Origin: Gammaproteobacteria bacterium
GTDB taxonomy: Bacteria; Pseudomonadota; Gammaproteobacteria; Arenicellales; Arenicellaceae
DNA: 49,185 nt
Direction of reading: 5' to 3'
NCBI GenBank assembly: GCA_017854775.1
Contig: JAFMHC010000012.1
Coordinates: forward strand, 1-49,185
The position numbers and the translations under genes were made by a program. Shown one piece after another: positions 1 to 7,844 of the stretch. The notes beneath the pieces are model-generated. The model was not told where the DNA came from, made no database searches, and saw nothing but the letters and a program-made list of their open reading frames with translations. Positions within the stretch are counted from its first letter, which is position 1; each line of letters begins with the position of its first letter.

Positions 1-318
1 GAGAACCTTATTTATTACTTGAGGTTTATCGCACTCAACTATTTCGTGACTTACAATAACTCCCGAGTTATCGGTTTTTATACGTATTGTACATTTATCA
101 GTTGATGATTCTCCTTGAACTTGTTCCCAAGCATCTCCAAGCTCTTTACCTACCTGGCCCATTACTTTCGCAAAGTTTTCGGAGTCACCACAGAAGAAAA
201 GATTCTCAAATTGAGATAACTCTGTTCCATCAGCAATAATTGCAGGTACTTCTCTCTGTGGTGGTGATACGCACGATGCCATAAATAATAACGATAATAT
301 CGCAAAAGTCTTTTTCAT
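1..318 (-). CDS. Cassette-borne small lipoprotein (3' end outside window)
   Basis: The frame is open from the ATG at 318 to the window edge (106 codons, no stop), so the C-terminus is missing. The N-terminus MKKTFAILSLLFMASC is a signal peptide ending in a plausible lipobox with Cys16 as lipidation site. The mature part is acidic, with two further Cys residues (in FFCGD and DKCT) that could form a disulfide, and looks exported. The start is well supported by AAGGGA eight bases upstream. The gene sits in an integron cassette directly after an attC, with its start close to the recombination junction. I do not recognise the family. The lipoprotein call is inferred from the N-terminus only. Confidence 0.75.
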   Translation of the reverse strand, partial: MKKTFAILSLLFMASCVSPPQREVPAIIADGTELSQFENLFFCGDSENFAKVMGQVGKELGDAWEQVQGESSTDKCTIRIKTDNSGVIVSHEIVECDKPQVINKVL

Positions 319-340
319 GATGATTCCCTTGTACTCATAA
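1..340 (-). mobile_element. Integron cassette L2 (partial), leftward array
   Basis: Second cassette of the minus-strand array, cut by the window start. It begins at the G/TTA junction of the attC at 338-421 and carries a lipoprotein gene whose start codon lies 22 bases after the junction. This is the compact one-gene layout expected of a mobile cassette. Its own attC must lie beyond the window. Confidence 0.75.
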
Positions 341-421
341 CGCCTTTGCAAGGGGCGGCGCGTTTTATCGCCGTCCCGCGCAGTGAGTGAAACGAACGTA
401 GCAAACTTTGCGAACTTGTTA
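338..421 (-). repeat. attC recombination site (left array)
   Basis: Read on the minus strand it starts TAACAAG and ends GGCGTTA. The two ends pair imperfectly (TTCGCAAAG against CTTTGCAAGG), with the AAG after TAAC left unpaired, as in attC sites. The middle holds GGACGGCGATAAAACGC followed by GCCGCCCC, nearly identical to the middle of the attC sites at 48102 and 48450 on the other strand. It separates the 74-aa cassette gene from the lipoprotein gene. Confidence 0.85.
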
Positions 422-698
422 GAGCGCTGTTTCTGTGATTTCTTTGTAGTGCTTTTCAACCTTTCATACCTTCGCATTCTGAGCAGTACATATTTTGATC
501 TAATTCAATTGGATGAAAATGTTTTTTCATAAGACCAATAAATATTTCACTTTTCGCCGATGCAAGTTTCTTTTCATCGTAGCCTTTATTCTGGCAAATA
601 ACGCATTGGGCAATATGGTTTATTCCATTAGCATTTGATTCTAACCAAGCTTTCTCTTGAACATTGTATTTTCTACCCATGATCTATTGCCGCTCTAA
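341..698 (-). mobile_element. Integron cassette L1 (74-aa gene plus attC)
   Basis: First cassette of the leftward array. It runs from the attI-like junction (GTTA at 699-696, minus strand) to the attC junction at 341 and is about 358 bases long. It holds one small gene and one attC in the same direction, which is the standard cassette layout. Confidence 0.75.
456..680 (-). CDS. Small cassette protein with two CxxC pairs
   Basis: 74 residues with two cysteine pairs, CVIC near residue 26 and CSEC near residue 67, plus histidines around residues 22 and 54-56. This suggests a single small zinc-binding module closed between the two pairs, of the HNH-like or zinc-ribbon type. The sequence is too short to choose, and there is no clear HNH core. 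The gene lies 16 bases from the attI-like junction and ends just before the attC, so it is the cargo of the first cassette and would be read from the leader promoter-like sequence at 832-860. No good ribosome binding site is visible. Family not recognised. Confidence 0.7.
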   Translation of the reverse strand: MGRKYNVQEKAWLESNANGINHIAQCVICQNKGYDEKKLASAKSEIFIGLMKKHFHPIELDQNMYCSECEGMKG

Positions 699-708
699 CA
701 GCTTATTA
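696..708 (-). other. attI-like cassette insertion site, left leader
   Basis: On the minus strand this reads TAATAAGCTGTTA, identical to 47817-47829 on the plus strand. The first cassette of each array begins within its GTTA. Sequence before it matches the right leader, whereas sequence after it does not, as expected where different cassettes were inserted into the same kind of site. Confidence 0.65.
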
Positions 709-1243
709 GTATGCATGCGCGTTTTCCAGCTAGACTCGTTTTAAGGAGTCGGCCGTAACCCTCTATATTATCTACTTTTTTTATCATTTAGATCCGTTTC
801 CGTGGTGTCAAAGTGCGCATGCTTACTTTGCAGAATAGCAGCGTGGTTAGCTAATCTCAAAAAAATCATAAACCATTGTTTTATATATAGAAAAATTATT
901 TCTTGGTTGCTAAACGTGCAGCATCCAGTAGGGTAAAGTGATCGGTTTCGTCGATTTTCAAATATATACTGTTTATATAAGCAGTTATTGGGGGTATTTA
1001 ATATTGGGAGAAAGACTTTTTTGTCGAGTCAATTCTTAGAATACCGCGTTTAAGTGGGTATAGTATTTGCACCGAGAAATTTACCGTTTTTGGGTTAGGT
1101 TATAAATTCTCTATCATAATTAATGGCGCCTGAGGATAACGGAACTTGGCAGATTAAACCGTATAGTAATTGTGCATTTAGGTAACAATAGCGAGAATGA
1201 TTTTTCTCAAAAGACTCATACAGCCACTAGTAAACAGCCAGCA
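699..1243. other. Leader region of the left cassette array, no gene
   Basis: This 545-base stretch between the first cassette and the 3' end of the SWIM gene holds no credible gene. Its leftward half (about 696-860) is a diverged, gap-free match to the leader before the right-hand array. The half nearer the SWIM gene is AT-rich and unremarkable. An integrase gene would be expected here in a complete integron and is absent. Confidence 0.6.
832..860 (-). promoter_or_regulatory. Putative cassette promoter (Pc-like), left leader
   Basis: TTGAGA (860-855) and TATTCT (837-832) are separated by 17 bases on the minus strand, pointing into the cassette array, with 132 bases between the -10 box and the GTTA junction. 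The same boxes, spacer and distance occur before the right-hand array, which raises confidence that this is a functional promoter. Confidence 0.55.
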
Positions 1244-2959
1244 CTAAAGAAACTCAAAATTCGCCTTAAGTTGCTTCACAAAGCGACTCTTGCGCTTATT
1301 CTCAGGCTTGTGGTAGATATTTTCGATGACCGTTGTGATCAATTCCTTATCTTTAGGTTTAGCGTTGGCGTATAACTTTTGCAAGAACCAATTTGCTCTG
1401 TCGATGGTTTCATTGCTGTTTAAATTAACTAAATTATTGACCGCTCTCTCAGCCAATATACAGGTTTTGTAGGTGTGCCTTGGGGCGGCGTTGGCTATTG
1501 CCATTAGTGTGCTGGGGTGAACTTTGTGCTGGCTGGCTAAGGCAATGGCGTCATCGACAATGTTGTGGCTGAGGTAGATCGCGATGAGGTTTTCGGCTCG
1601 CTGGCGATTACGGGGTGTGTCTTTGCGTGCTTCGATTTTCGAATTTAGGTAACGTATGCCCTGCTGTAGATAGTCTCGTTCTTGGTGGATTTTCTCGGCT
1701 GTCTGATAGACTTCTTTTAAATCTTTGGGTTCTTCGCTTTCTTCAAAACGAGCCCATTGGGCGGCAAGCGCTTTATCGAATTCTTCTTGAGCTAGCCAAA
1801 GTTCAATTTGGTAGGTTTCAATAGCGACTACTTGGTGGCTGCGTAGGGTTTCGACTAAGCTGGCATAGTCTAACCATTTAGTGGCTTCGTCTAAGCGCTT
1901 GTATTCGATGCACTTGGCTACTAGTTTTAGGCATCGGTCGGTGTCTACTGCGCCCTTGGCTAAAATTTCGAGCTCGCGCGTTTTGTTGTTTAGCAGCTGA
2001 GCGTCTTCGAGTAGGATGTTTTCAAGCTTGGTATAAAGCCCGTGCTGGTTAGCGCCCGCTTTGTTTGGTGGCGGCATCTTGGTCCACTCTTTACTCACTG
2101 ACTCCATTAAGTCTTCGCTTTCTTTGTTGCTGATTAGTGTCAAGACACCGTTTGGCAAGTTTAGAATTTGGTAGCTGAACTTTTCATCTAGTATTAGTTT
2201 ACTCAGTAAGGCTACGCGTTCATTGCCTTGCCATTCAGGCGCGGCAAGGCTTTGGTGAAACCAGTCCTTGAGCTGGCTTTGTAAGTCGCTCTGGTAGCTG
2301 GCGCGGTCTTCAATGGTGTCGAGCGCTTTCTCAACACGCTCAATTGAATAGATAATCAGTTTGATCGCTTTACGAGCATCCAGTGCAAGTACCGCAGGCT
2401 CTAACACTTTTAACGCCAGTTGTGCCTCAGAGAAATAGTTAGCAACTTCTTGTGGTCGCCAGAGTCCAGACGGCTTGAAGGGTATTGCCTGGGTAATGCG
2501 CTTGCGTAGATCTTTACTTGATAGGTTGCCACTGGCGATTTCGGCACGCAGTAACCAATGGTCGTAAAGGCTTTGATCACGCTGGATAAGAGTATTTAAC
2601 TCTTCAATTAGCTGCGGCTTAGTGAAGGTATTTAAATAAAGTTGCAGCGTATCGGCTTTGCCAGCGTCAGCCATTTCTAGGTTGGTTTGAGTCTGGTAGT
2701 AATACGCTAGACTCACCGCAACGCAGTGCTTACAGAAATCGAAGTTGTCTGACGCTGGGCAGTCGCAACTGCCGTCAAACATTTTAGCTGTGTGATTTAA
2801 TGAGACGCGGTATTGTTTTTGGCCTTCTACGCTGGCGCTAATCTGCGTGTCATTTATGTTGAGTTGTTCTACTCGACCTTCATTGTAGTATTCAAGCCCT
2901 CGCTGATAGGCGGCCTCTCCAGCCAATGTTGCGATCACCGACTCAGAGAGAGTTTTCAT
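1244..2959 (-). CDS. SWIM zinc finger protein
   Basis: 571 residues. The N-terminal part carries a SWIM motif CxCx8CxHC: Cys65, Cys67, Cys76, His78 and Cys79. The rest is a long helical region with repeat-like character (tetratricopeptide-like spacing, many Leu/Ala helices), typical of large SWIM proteins of unknown job. SWIM fingers are thought to bind DNA or proteins. The gene starts three bases after the pyrF stop codon on the same strand, so it is probably co-transcribed, but pyrimidine synthesis gives no clue to its role. The family is clear from the zinc motif; the function is not. Confidence 0.85.
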   Translation of the reverse strand: MKTLSESVIATLAGEAAYQRGLEYYNEGRVEQLNINDTQISASVEGQKQYRVSLNHTAKMFDGSCDCPASDNFDFCKHCVAVSLAYYYQTQTNLEMADAGKADTLQLYLNTFTKPQLIEELNTLIQRDQSLYDHWLLRAEIASGNLSSKDLRKRITQAIPFKPSGLWRPQEVANYFSEAQLALKVLEPAVLALDARKAIKLIIYSIERVEKALDTIEDRASYQSDLQSQLKDWFHQSLAAPEWQGNERVALLSKLILDEKFSYQILNLPNGVLTLISNKESEDLMESVSKEWTKMPPPNKAGANQHGLYTKLENILLEDAQLLNNKTRELEILAKGAVDTDRCLKLVAKCIEYKRLDEATKWLDYASLVETLRSHQVVAIETYQIELWLAQEEFDKALAAQWARFEESEEPKDLKEVYQTAEKIHQERDYLQQGIRYLNSKIEARKDTPRNRQRAENLIAIYLSHNIVDDAIALASQHKVHPSTLMAIANAAPRHTYKTCILAERAVNNLVNLNSNETIDRANWFLQKLYANAKPKDKELITTVIENIYHKPENKRKSRFVKQLKANFEFL

Positions 2960-2962
2960 GGC

Positions 2963-3781
2963 TTAGCTATTTCTATACTGGTTTATTAAATCACGCGTTT
3001 CAATCGCGACTCGACGCGCAGCGATGGCGAAATTTTCGTCGTTGCCTGCGTAAATAACAGCGCGTGAGCTATTAATCATCAGCCCCCTGCCATTGGCTGT
3101 TTGGCCAGCTTTTACTAAGGCTTCAACATCGCCGCCTTGCGCGCCGACACCCGGCACTAAGAATGGCATGTCGCCAGTGATTTCTCTTAGGCGAGCCATT
3201 TGCTCTGGCCATGTTGCGCCGACAACAATACAGCAGTTGTTATTGGCGTCCCAGTGTTGGCTAATCATGCTGGCTACTTTTTCATACAGTGGTTGGCCGT
3301 CGACCAGCAAATCTTGAATGTCGGCAGCGCCTGGATTGGATGTGCGACAGAGTAAAACGGTACCTCGATCAGCGCGATCTAAAAAAGGCTGTGCTGAGTC
3401 TCGACCCATATAAGGGTTTACCGTTACGGCGTCAGCTTTATATCGGTCGAACGCTTCTACCGCATACATCTCTGCAGTGCTGCCAATATCACCACGCTTT
3501 GAATCCAAAATAATTGGAATGTGCGGGTAAGTCGCACGAATATAATTTAGCGTTTTCTCTAGTTGGTCTTCTGCTTGTAAGCCAGAAAAATACGCTATTT
3601 GTGGTTTATAGGCACAAACCAGATCGTATGTGGCATCAACAATAGCTTTACAAAATTCAAAAATCGGCTCGGGCAAATTTTTTAAATGCGGGGGTATCTT
3701 CTGCCAGTTTGGATCCAAGCCAACGCATAAAAGTGAGTTGCTAGAAGACCAGCACTGTTCAAGTTTTTGAATAAATTTCAT
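2963..3781 (-). CDS. pyrF: Orotidine 5'-phosphate decarboxylase, type 2
   Basis: 272 residues, longer than the E. coli type 1 enzyme and matching the type 2 (mycobacterial/archaeal-like) subfamily. It converts OMP to UMP, the last step of de novo pyrimidine synthesis. The catalytic [12 protein letters not shown] block at residues 92-103 carries Asp93, Lys95 and Asp98. A phosphate-binding PGVGAQGG loop lies near residue 210 and a final NSSRAVIYA segment near residue 240. The N-terminus [10 protein letters not shown] is typical. It is first in a two-gene unit with the SWIM gene. pyrE lies about 37 kb away, so the pathway genes are scattered, as is usual. Confidence 0.95.
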   Translation of the reverse strand: MKFIQKLEQCWSSSNSLLCVGLDPNWQKIPPHLKNLPEPIFEFCKAIVDATYDLVCAYKPQIAYFSGLQAEDQLEKTLNYIRATYPHIPIILDSKRGDIGSTAEMYAVEAFDRYKADAVTVNPYMGRDSAQPFLDRADRGTVLLCRTSNPGAADIQDLLVDGQPLYEKVASMISQHWDANNNCCIVVGATWPEQMARLREITGDMPFLVPGVGAQGGDVEALVKAGQTANGRGLMINSSRAVIYAGNDENFAIAARRVAIETRDLINQYRNS

Positions 3782-3869
3782 ATTTAAGATTTTACCTTAT
3801 GCGGTCTGATATTTATGCAGTATTAGTTTGCTTATGACTAAAATTATCACGCTGAGGTCTCGAATAGAA

Positions 3870-4301
3870 CTATCTGGAAAATTTGGTAGATAGAATAATT
3901 GACGAGGTGGTTTTACTAATACCGTCAATATTGCCGACCAGATCAAGCACTTGGTCGAGATGTTGGGTCGATTCGGCGCTTATCAGCGCTAACATTTCAT
4001 AACTGCCATTGACCGCATGCAGGGCTTTAATCGCCGGTATCTTTTTTAAGGTTCGTACGATGTGGGCCGACGATTTTGGGTTAGAACTGATCATTACCTG
4101 TGCTTGAATTCGCCCGCGCTCGTAGTCTTGATTGAATTGAACCGTGTAGCCAGTGATCACGCCGCGTTTTTCTAAGCGCTCAATACGGCTGGTAACGGTG
4201 GTGCGAGACATGCCGAGCATACGCGCTAAATTGGCCGTGCTTTCTCGAGAATTAGTGCTCAGTAAAGCGATTAGTTCCTTGTCTTTGCCGTCGATTATCA
4301 T
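3870..4301 (-). CDS. Lrp/AsnC family transcriptional regulator
   Basis: 143 residues: an N-terminal winged helix-turn-helix (LIALLSTNSRESTANLARML, then GMSRTTVTSRIERLEKRGVI) and a C-terminal RAM/ACT-like ligand domain (from about residue 62) with the characteristic VNGSYEMLALI strand. Members bind amino acids and act as local or global regulators. It follows the MFS gene by 15 bases on the same strand and is divergent from a saccharopine dehydrogenase-like gene. A local regulator of amino acid (perhaps lysine) export or breakdown is a reasonable inference; the ligand cannot be read from sequence. Confidence 0.9.
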   Translation of the reverse strand: MIIDGKDKELIALLSTNSRESTANLARMLGMSRTTVTSRIERLEKRGVITGYTVQFNQDYERGRIQAQVMISSNPKSSAHIVRTLKKIPAIKALHAVNGSYEMLALISAESTQHLDQVLDLVGNIDGISKTTSSIILSTKFSR

Positions 4302-4316
4302 GTTTTAATTTCCGTA

Positions 4317-5516
4317 TTAGCTAGGCGTTGAGACGGTGGGTGATCTTAGTGCCGCGAGAATAACCACCGAGCATAGTGTTACTGCTGCGGCCGCTGCACT
4401 GAGCGGCACAAGGCCTTGAGATATAAAGGGTGCCACGGCGGCTGTCCCGCCCGCGGCAATGCCAAGAATAAACAGTATTAGTAGTGCGGCTCCGCGAGAA
4501 TCATTGTCGCCAGCGGCGACAACGGCGCTATAGAATCCGGGAGGCCCACGTAAGCCAAGGCCCAGATTTACCGGCGCAAAAAGTAACCATAGCCATCTAG
4601 GGTCGCCGTCGCCGAACAGTGAAAATAAATAGATTGCTAAACAGCCAAATGCGGTCAAAACTGAACCGCTATTGATCATTAGCTCGCTACCGAAGCGCAT
4701 CACTAGGCGGTCACTTAAGTTTGCGCTAATAATAAACAGACTAATGCCGATCAATTGCATAATCACAAAGGTTGAAAGATCACTGCCCATGCTGGTAATG
4801 ATTACCGTTGGTGCGCCAAATACGAATATTAGTAGGCCGCCAAGGGTGCACGCGTGACTTAAGCCTTGGCGCATAAACTCTCGATTAGCGAATAAGGAAA
4901 AGTAGCTAGCTTGGTGTTTCTGCTGTCGCTTAATGTCTGATCGGCTACTCAGCAGCTTACCGCCAAAGAATGCGATCGCAATGGTCAACGCCAGAGCTAA
5001 TGCGGCGGTAATAAAGAATGACGCTCGCCAGTCGGCAAAGGTCAGCAACCATGCTCCGACGACCGGAGCAAAAGCCGGTGTGAGTGATTCAATACTGCCC
5101 ATTAAGCCGATGGCCTTGATGGCGCCACGCTGATCAAACATCGAACGGATCATACCGGGTGCAAAAACCGCCGGCGCCGATGATGCCAAACCTTGAAACC
5201 AACGTATTGTTACCAGTTCATTGATTGACTCAGCTTGACCGGCTAGATATGACAATGCGGCGTACAACAGCAGGCTTCCAATCAATAGCCAGCGTTGATC
5301 GAAACGGGCTCCAAGCTCACCAAAAACAAGTAATCCGATTGCCGTGCCCGCCGCAAAACTTGCCAGTACTAGTTGTGCCCTTTCAAGGCTCCCAGTTATG
5401 GCGTCAGGGAGGCTCGGAATGGCGGGAAGTACTAAATCTATTCCCGCGAGCCCCAATACGGTGCCGCAAACAAGGAGAGCGAAAGTGATTTTTGCTTGGC
5501 GTGTGGTGTGCGGCAT
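4317..5516 (-). CDS. Bcr/CflA-type MFS efflux transporter
   Basis: 399 residues with about 12 hydrophobic segments. The first membrane segment carries IDLVLPAIPSL, the signature of the Bcr/CflA (drug:H+ antiporter-1) group, and motif A-like GELGARFDQRW follows the second. Later segments are rich in Ala, Gly and Leu. Relatives export sulfonamides, bicyclomycin or amino acid derivatives. The downstream Lrp/AsnC regulator and the divergent amino acid dehydrogenase favour export of an amino acid or related metabolite here, but that is inference. Inner membrane location is certain from composition. Confidence 0.88.
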   Translation of the reverse strand: MPHTTRQAKITFALLVCGTVLGLAGIDLVLPAIPSLPDAITGSLERAQLVLASFAAGTAIGLLVFGELGARFDQRWLLIGSLLLYAALSYLAGQAESINELVTIRWFQGLASSAPAVFAPGMIRSMFDQRGAIKAIGLMGSIESLTPAFAPVVGAWLLTFADWRASFFITAALALALTIAIAFFGGKLLSSRSDIKRQQKHQASYFSLFANREFMRQGLSHACTLGGLLIFVFGAPTVIITSMGSDLSTFVIMQLIGISLFIISANLSDRLVMRFGSELMINSGSVLTAFGCLAIYLFSLFGDGDPRWLWLLFAPVNLGLGLRGPPGFYSAVVAAGDNDSRGAALLILFILGIAAGGTAAVAPFISQGLVPLSAAAAAVTLCSVVILAALRSPTVSTPS

Positions 5517-5576
5517 GTAGTCAGTTTTAGGCAGTGGTTTATTGGTTTACTAGAATGCATTGTATATTACGTCATA

Positions 5577-5606
5577 TTGACTATAAAGTTGTCGATATGA
5601 TAATTA
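5577..5606 (+). promoter_or_regulatory. Putative promoter for the dehydrogenase gene
   Basis: TTGACT (5577-5582) and TAATTA (5601-5606) are 18 bases apart in the divergent region between the MFS gene and the dehydrogenase. A G/C-rich partial dyad, TTGCGCAAAATGCAC, lies just downstream (around 5611) and could be where the Lrp/AsnC protein acts. Weak box matches; a plausible guess only. Confidence 0.3.
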
Positions 5607-5736
5607 TTGTTGCGCAAAATGCACGTTTTATCACTACAAAACGCCCGATAAGCCCAATAAGCTTTAACTATATAAAATAGTGGCTATTTGGCCATCTAAC
5701 GAAGAATTTGATCACAAGATCAATAGAGGAGCAATT

Positions 5737-6825
5737 ATGAAGAACGTACTATTATTGGGCTCGGGTAAGATTGGCGCAATTATCACCGAGTTACTCACAA
5801 GCTGTGGCGATTACCATGTGACGGTAGCCGATTTGAGTGAGGACAATTTAGCGCGTTTAGGCGAGCATGAAAATCTAACGACCTTACGCTTGGACGTAAC
5901 CGATAGATCTGCGCTTGATCATGCGCTGCTAGGTAAATTTGCTGCCTTGAGTGCCTGCCCGTTCGACATAACAAAGTATGTGGCTCAAGCGTCGGCCGCC
6001 GCTGGGGTACATTATTTTGATCTTACCGAAGACGTTGCCTGTACAAATCTAGTTAAAGAGTTGGCTAAAGATTCAAAAGGAGCCTTGATGCCTCAGTGCG
6101 GCTTGGCACCCGGATTTATTACCATTGCCGCCTATGACTTAGCCAAGCAGTTTGACGAGCTACATAATGTTCACATGCGAGTCGGGGCTTTGCCAAAGTA
6201 TCCGTCGAATGGCTTGAAATACAATTTGACTTGGTCGACCGATGGTTTGATCAATGAGTATTGCAACCCGTGCGAGGCGATTGTCGAAGGTAAGTTAATG
6301 CAAGTACCACCGCTGGAAGAGCTCGAAAGCTTTTCTTTAGACGGTGTAGCTTATGAGGCGTTTAACACCTCCGGCGGGCTGGGTACGCTTTGCGACACCT
6401 TAGAGGGTCGAGTTAGAAATTTAAACTACCGAACGGTTCGTTACCCAGGGCATCGAGATATCATGAAGGTTTTGCTACAAGACCTACGCATGATGGACAA
6501 TCGCCCGCTGCTGAAAGAGATCTTCGAAAAATCGTTGCCGTTAACCTATCAAGATGTTGTGTTGGTTTTTATTAATGTCAGTGGCATCAAAAACGGCCAG
6601 TTGGTTCAAGAGACTTACGCAAATAAGGTCTATAGCAAAACCATTAATGGCAAACTTTGGAGCGCTATTCAAGTGACTACCGCATCGGGTATTTGCACAG
6701 TGCTAGACTTAATGGCCGAAGGCAAGCTAGCGCAACAGGGCTTTGTAAAACAAGAAGATGTTTCATACGACGACTTTATCAATAATCGTTTTGGCCAATA
6801 CTACAACTCTGGCACTCAAATCTAG
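5737..6825 (+). CDS. Saccharopine dehydrogenase-like oxidoreductase
   Basis: 362 residues from the ATG at 5737, chosen because GAGGAG lies seven bases upstream. A GTG at 5680 would add 19 residues without a ribosome site. The N-terminal Rossmann fold has VLLLGSGKIGAI at residues 4-15. The C-terminal catalytic domain of the Sacchrp_dh_C type includes GLAPGFITIAAYDLA, YNLTWSTDGLINEY and RYPGHRDIMKVL. Such enzymes act on lysine or saccharopine with NAD(P); the length resembles bacterial lysine 6-dehydrogenases and short saccharopine dehydrogenases. It is divergent from the MFS-Lrp pair, so it may be part of amino acid catabolism under that regulator. The exact substrate is not decided by sequence. 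Confidence 0.85.
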   Translation: MKNVLLLGSGKIGAIITELLTSCGDYHVTVADLSEDNLARLGEHENLTTLRLDVTDRSALDHALLGKFAALSACPFDITKYVAQASAAAGVHYFDLTEDVACTNLVKELAKDSKGALMPQCGLAPGFITIAAYDLAKQFDELHNVHMRVGALPKYPSNGLKYNLTWSTDGLINEYCNPCEAIVEGKLMQVPPLEELESFSLDGVAYEAFNTSGGLGTLCDTLEGRVRNLNYRTVRYPGHRDIMKVLLQDLRMMDNRPLLKEIFEKSLPLTYQDVVLVFINVSGIKNGQLVQETYANKVYSKTINGKLWSAIQVTTASGICTVLDLMAEGKLAQQGFVKQEDVSYDDFINNRFGQYYNSGTQI

Positions 6826-6846
6826 TTATTGTGTCGTGTTAGTTCC

Positions 6847-6879
6847 GGGCCAGTCTTTGCACTCAAACAAAGACGGCCC
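6847..6879 (+). terminator. Hairpin terminator after dehydrogenase gene
   Basis: Arms GGGCCAGTCTTTG and CAAAGACGGCCC form a stem with one mismatch and an eight-base loop. It lies 20 bases after the dehydrogenase stop. The T-tract after it is poor (GCGAGTTT), so efficiency is uncertain. It may also serve the convergent hydroxylase gene. Confidence 0.6.
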
Positions 6880-6908
6880 GCGAGTTTAACGGCTTAAATG
6901 TTAAAAGA

Positions 6909-7745
6909 TTAGGGCTTCGTAGCCACATCTGGCGTTGCAACTGGCATTGGTGTAACGTTTACTAGTGGCCAAATTAATTGTTCGGCGGCGGTGGTTTCAG
7001 GTAAGTTCTCAACGCCCATCTCGGCTGGATAGCGACGTGTGATTTTAGCCGTGTCGAATAGTACGTCCCAGAAAAACAGCAGGTTACCAAAGTTGCCTTT
7101 GTAGTTGGTTACGCCGTCACTGGCATGTTTGCCATGATGTGCGCTATGCGTAGACGGTGTTGATATAGTGCGTTCAACAATCCACATGATTGGCGACAGC
7201 CATTTTATTTTATACAGCGGTGCGTCCCAACGAACATCACTGTGCGCGCCAAATATCACCGTCATTTTTATGACAATGTACGATGCATAAACCCATGCCC
7301 CACCAAGATAAATTAGCGCGCCTGAAAACCACAGGCCGGGCATTAAAAAGTAGTAGAAGATATTGTTACGGTAGACCACTCGAATGGATAAATAGTTAGC
7401 ATTGTGATGAGGGCGATGAAGTTTATAAAGCCAAGGCACCATATGCGAAATTCTATGCCACCAATATTGCGTAAGATCATCGAATATCAGGAATAAGGCA
7501 AATACACTTAAAAAGTGCCAGCTCTTGAGCACGTCTTGAGCTTCGGGCGCGACTAGCGACGCTATAGTAAAGCCTCCCAGGATAACTAACGGTTGAGTTA
7601 CCAAGGTCAGCATTAGCGTTCCGATAACCTCAACCATAGCGTCGTCTTTAGTCTGTTGGGGTTTGGCAAAAAACCGAGTGAATATAATTTCTAAAATGAT
7701 AAAGCCAATAAAGACTAGCAACACAGCGAGAAGTTCAGGTTTCAT
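6909..7745 (-). CDS. Sterol desaturase / fatty acid hydroxylase family protein
   Basis: 278 residues, an integral membrane di-iron enzyme family. It shows several N-terminal membrane segments and the three histidine clusters: WWHRISH, HRPHHNAN and HSAHHGKHA. These ligate two iron atoms in fatty acid hydroxylases, sterol desaturases and alkylglycerol monooxygenases. The bacterial substrate is usually a lipid in the inner membrane. The gene is divergent from a Crp/Fnr-type regulator with 99 bases between the starts, which suggests control by that regulator, perhaps for membrane lipid adjustment. The reaction cannot be named from sequence. Confidence 0.88.
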   Translation of the reverse strand: MKPELLAVLLVFIGFIILEIIFTRFFAKPQQTKDDAMVEVIGTLMLTLVTQPLVILGGFTIASLVAPEAQDVLKSWHFLSVFALFLIFDDLTQYWWHRISHMVPWLYKLHRPHHNANYLSIRVVYRNNIFYYFLMPGLWFSGALIYLGGAWVYASYIVIKMTVIFGAHSDVRWDAPLYKIKWLSPIMWIVERTISTPSTHSAHHGKHASDGVTNYKGNFGNLLFFWDVLFDTAKITRRYPAEMGVENLPETTAAEQLIWPLVNVTPMPVATPDVATKP

Positions 7746-7844
7746 TTTTAAGCCCTTTTTTCTAATAATGGGTTTTCTATTAATGAATAAATCTTAGCAG
7801 CGCGTATTGAAACAAAATGATAAATATTTTACATTCCAAATGTT

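Noticed and set aside
1172-1375. Plus-strand frame over the 3' end of the SWIM gene
   Set aside because: It lies mostly opposite the SWIM coding region and has no ribosome site; a shadow.
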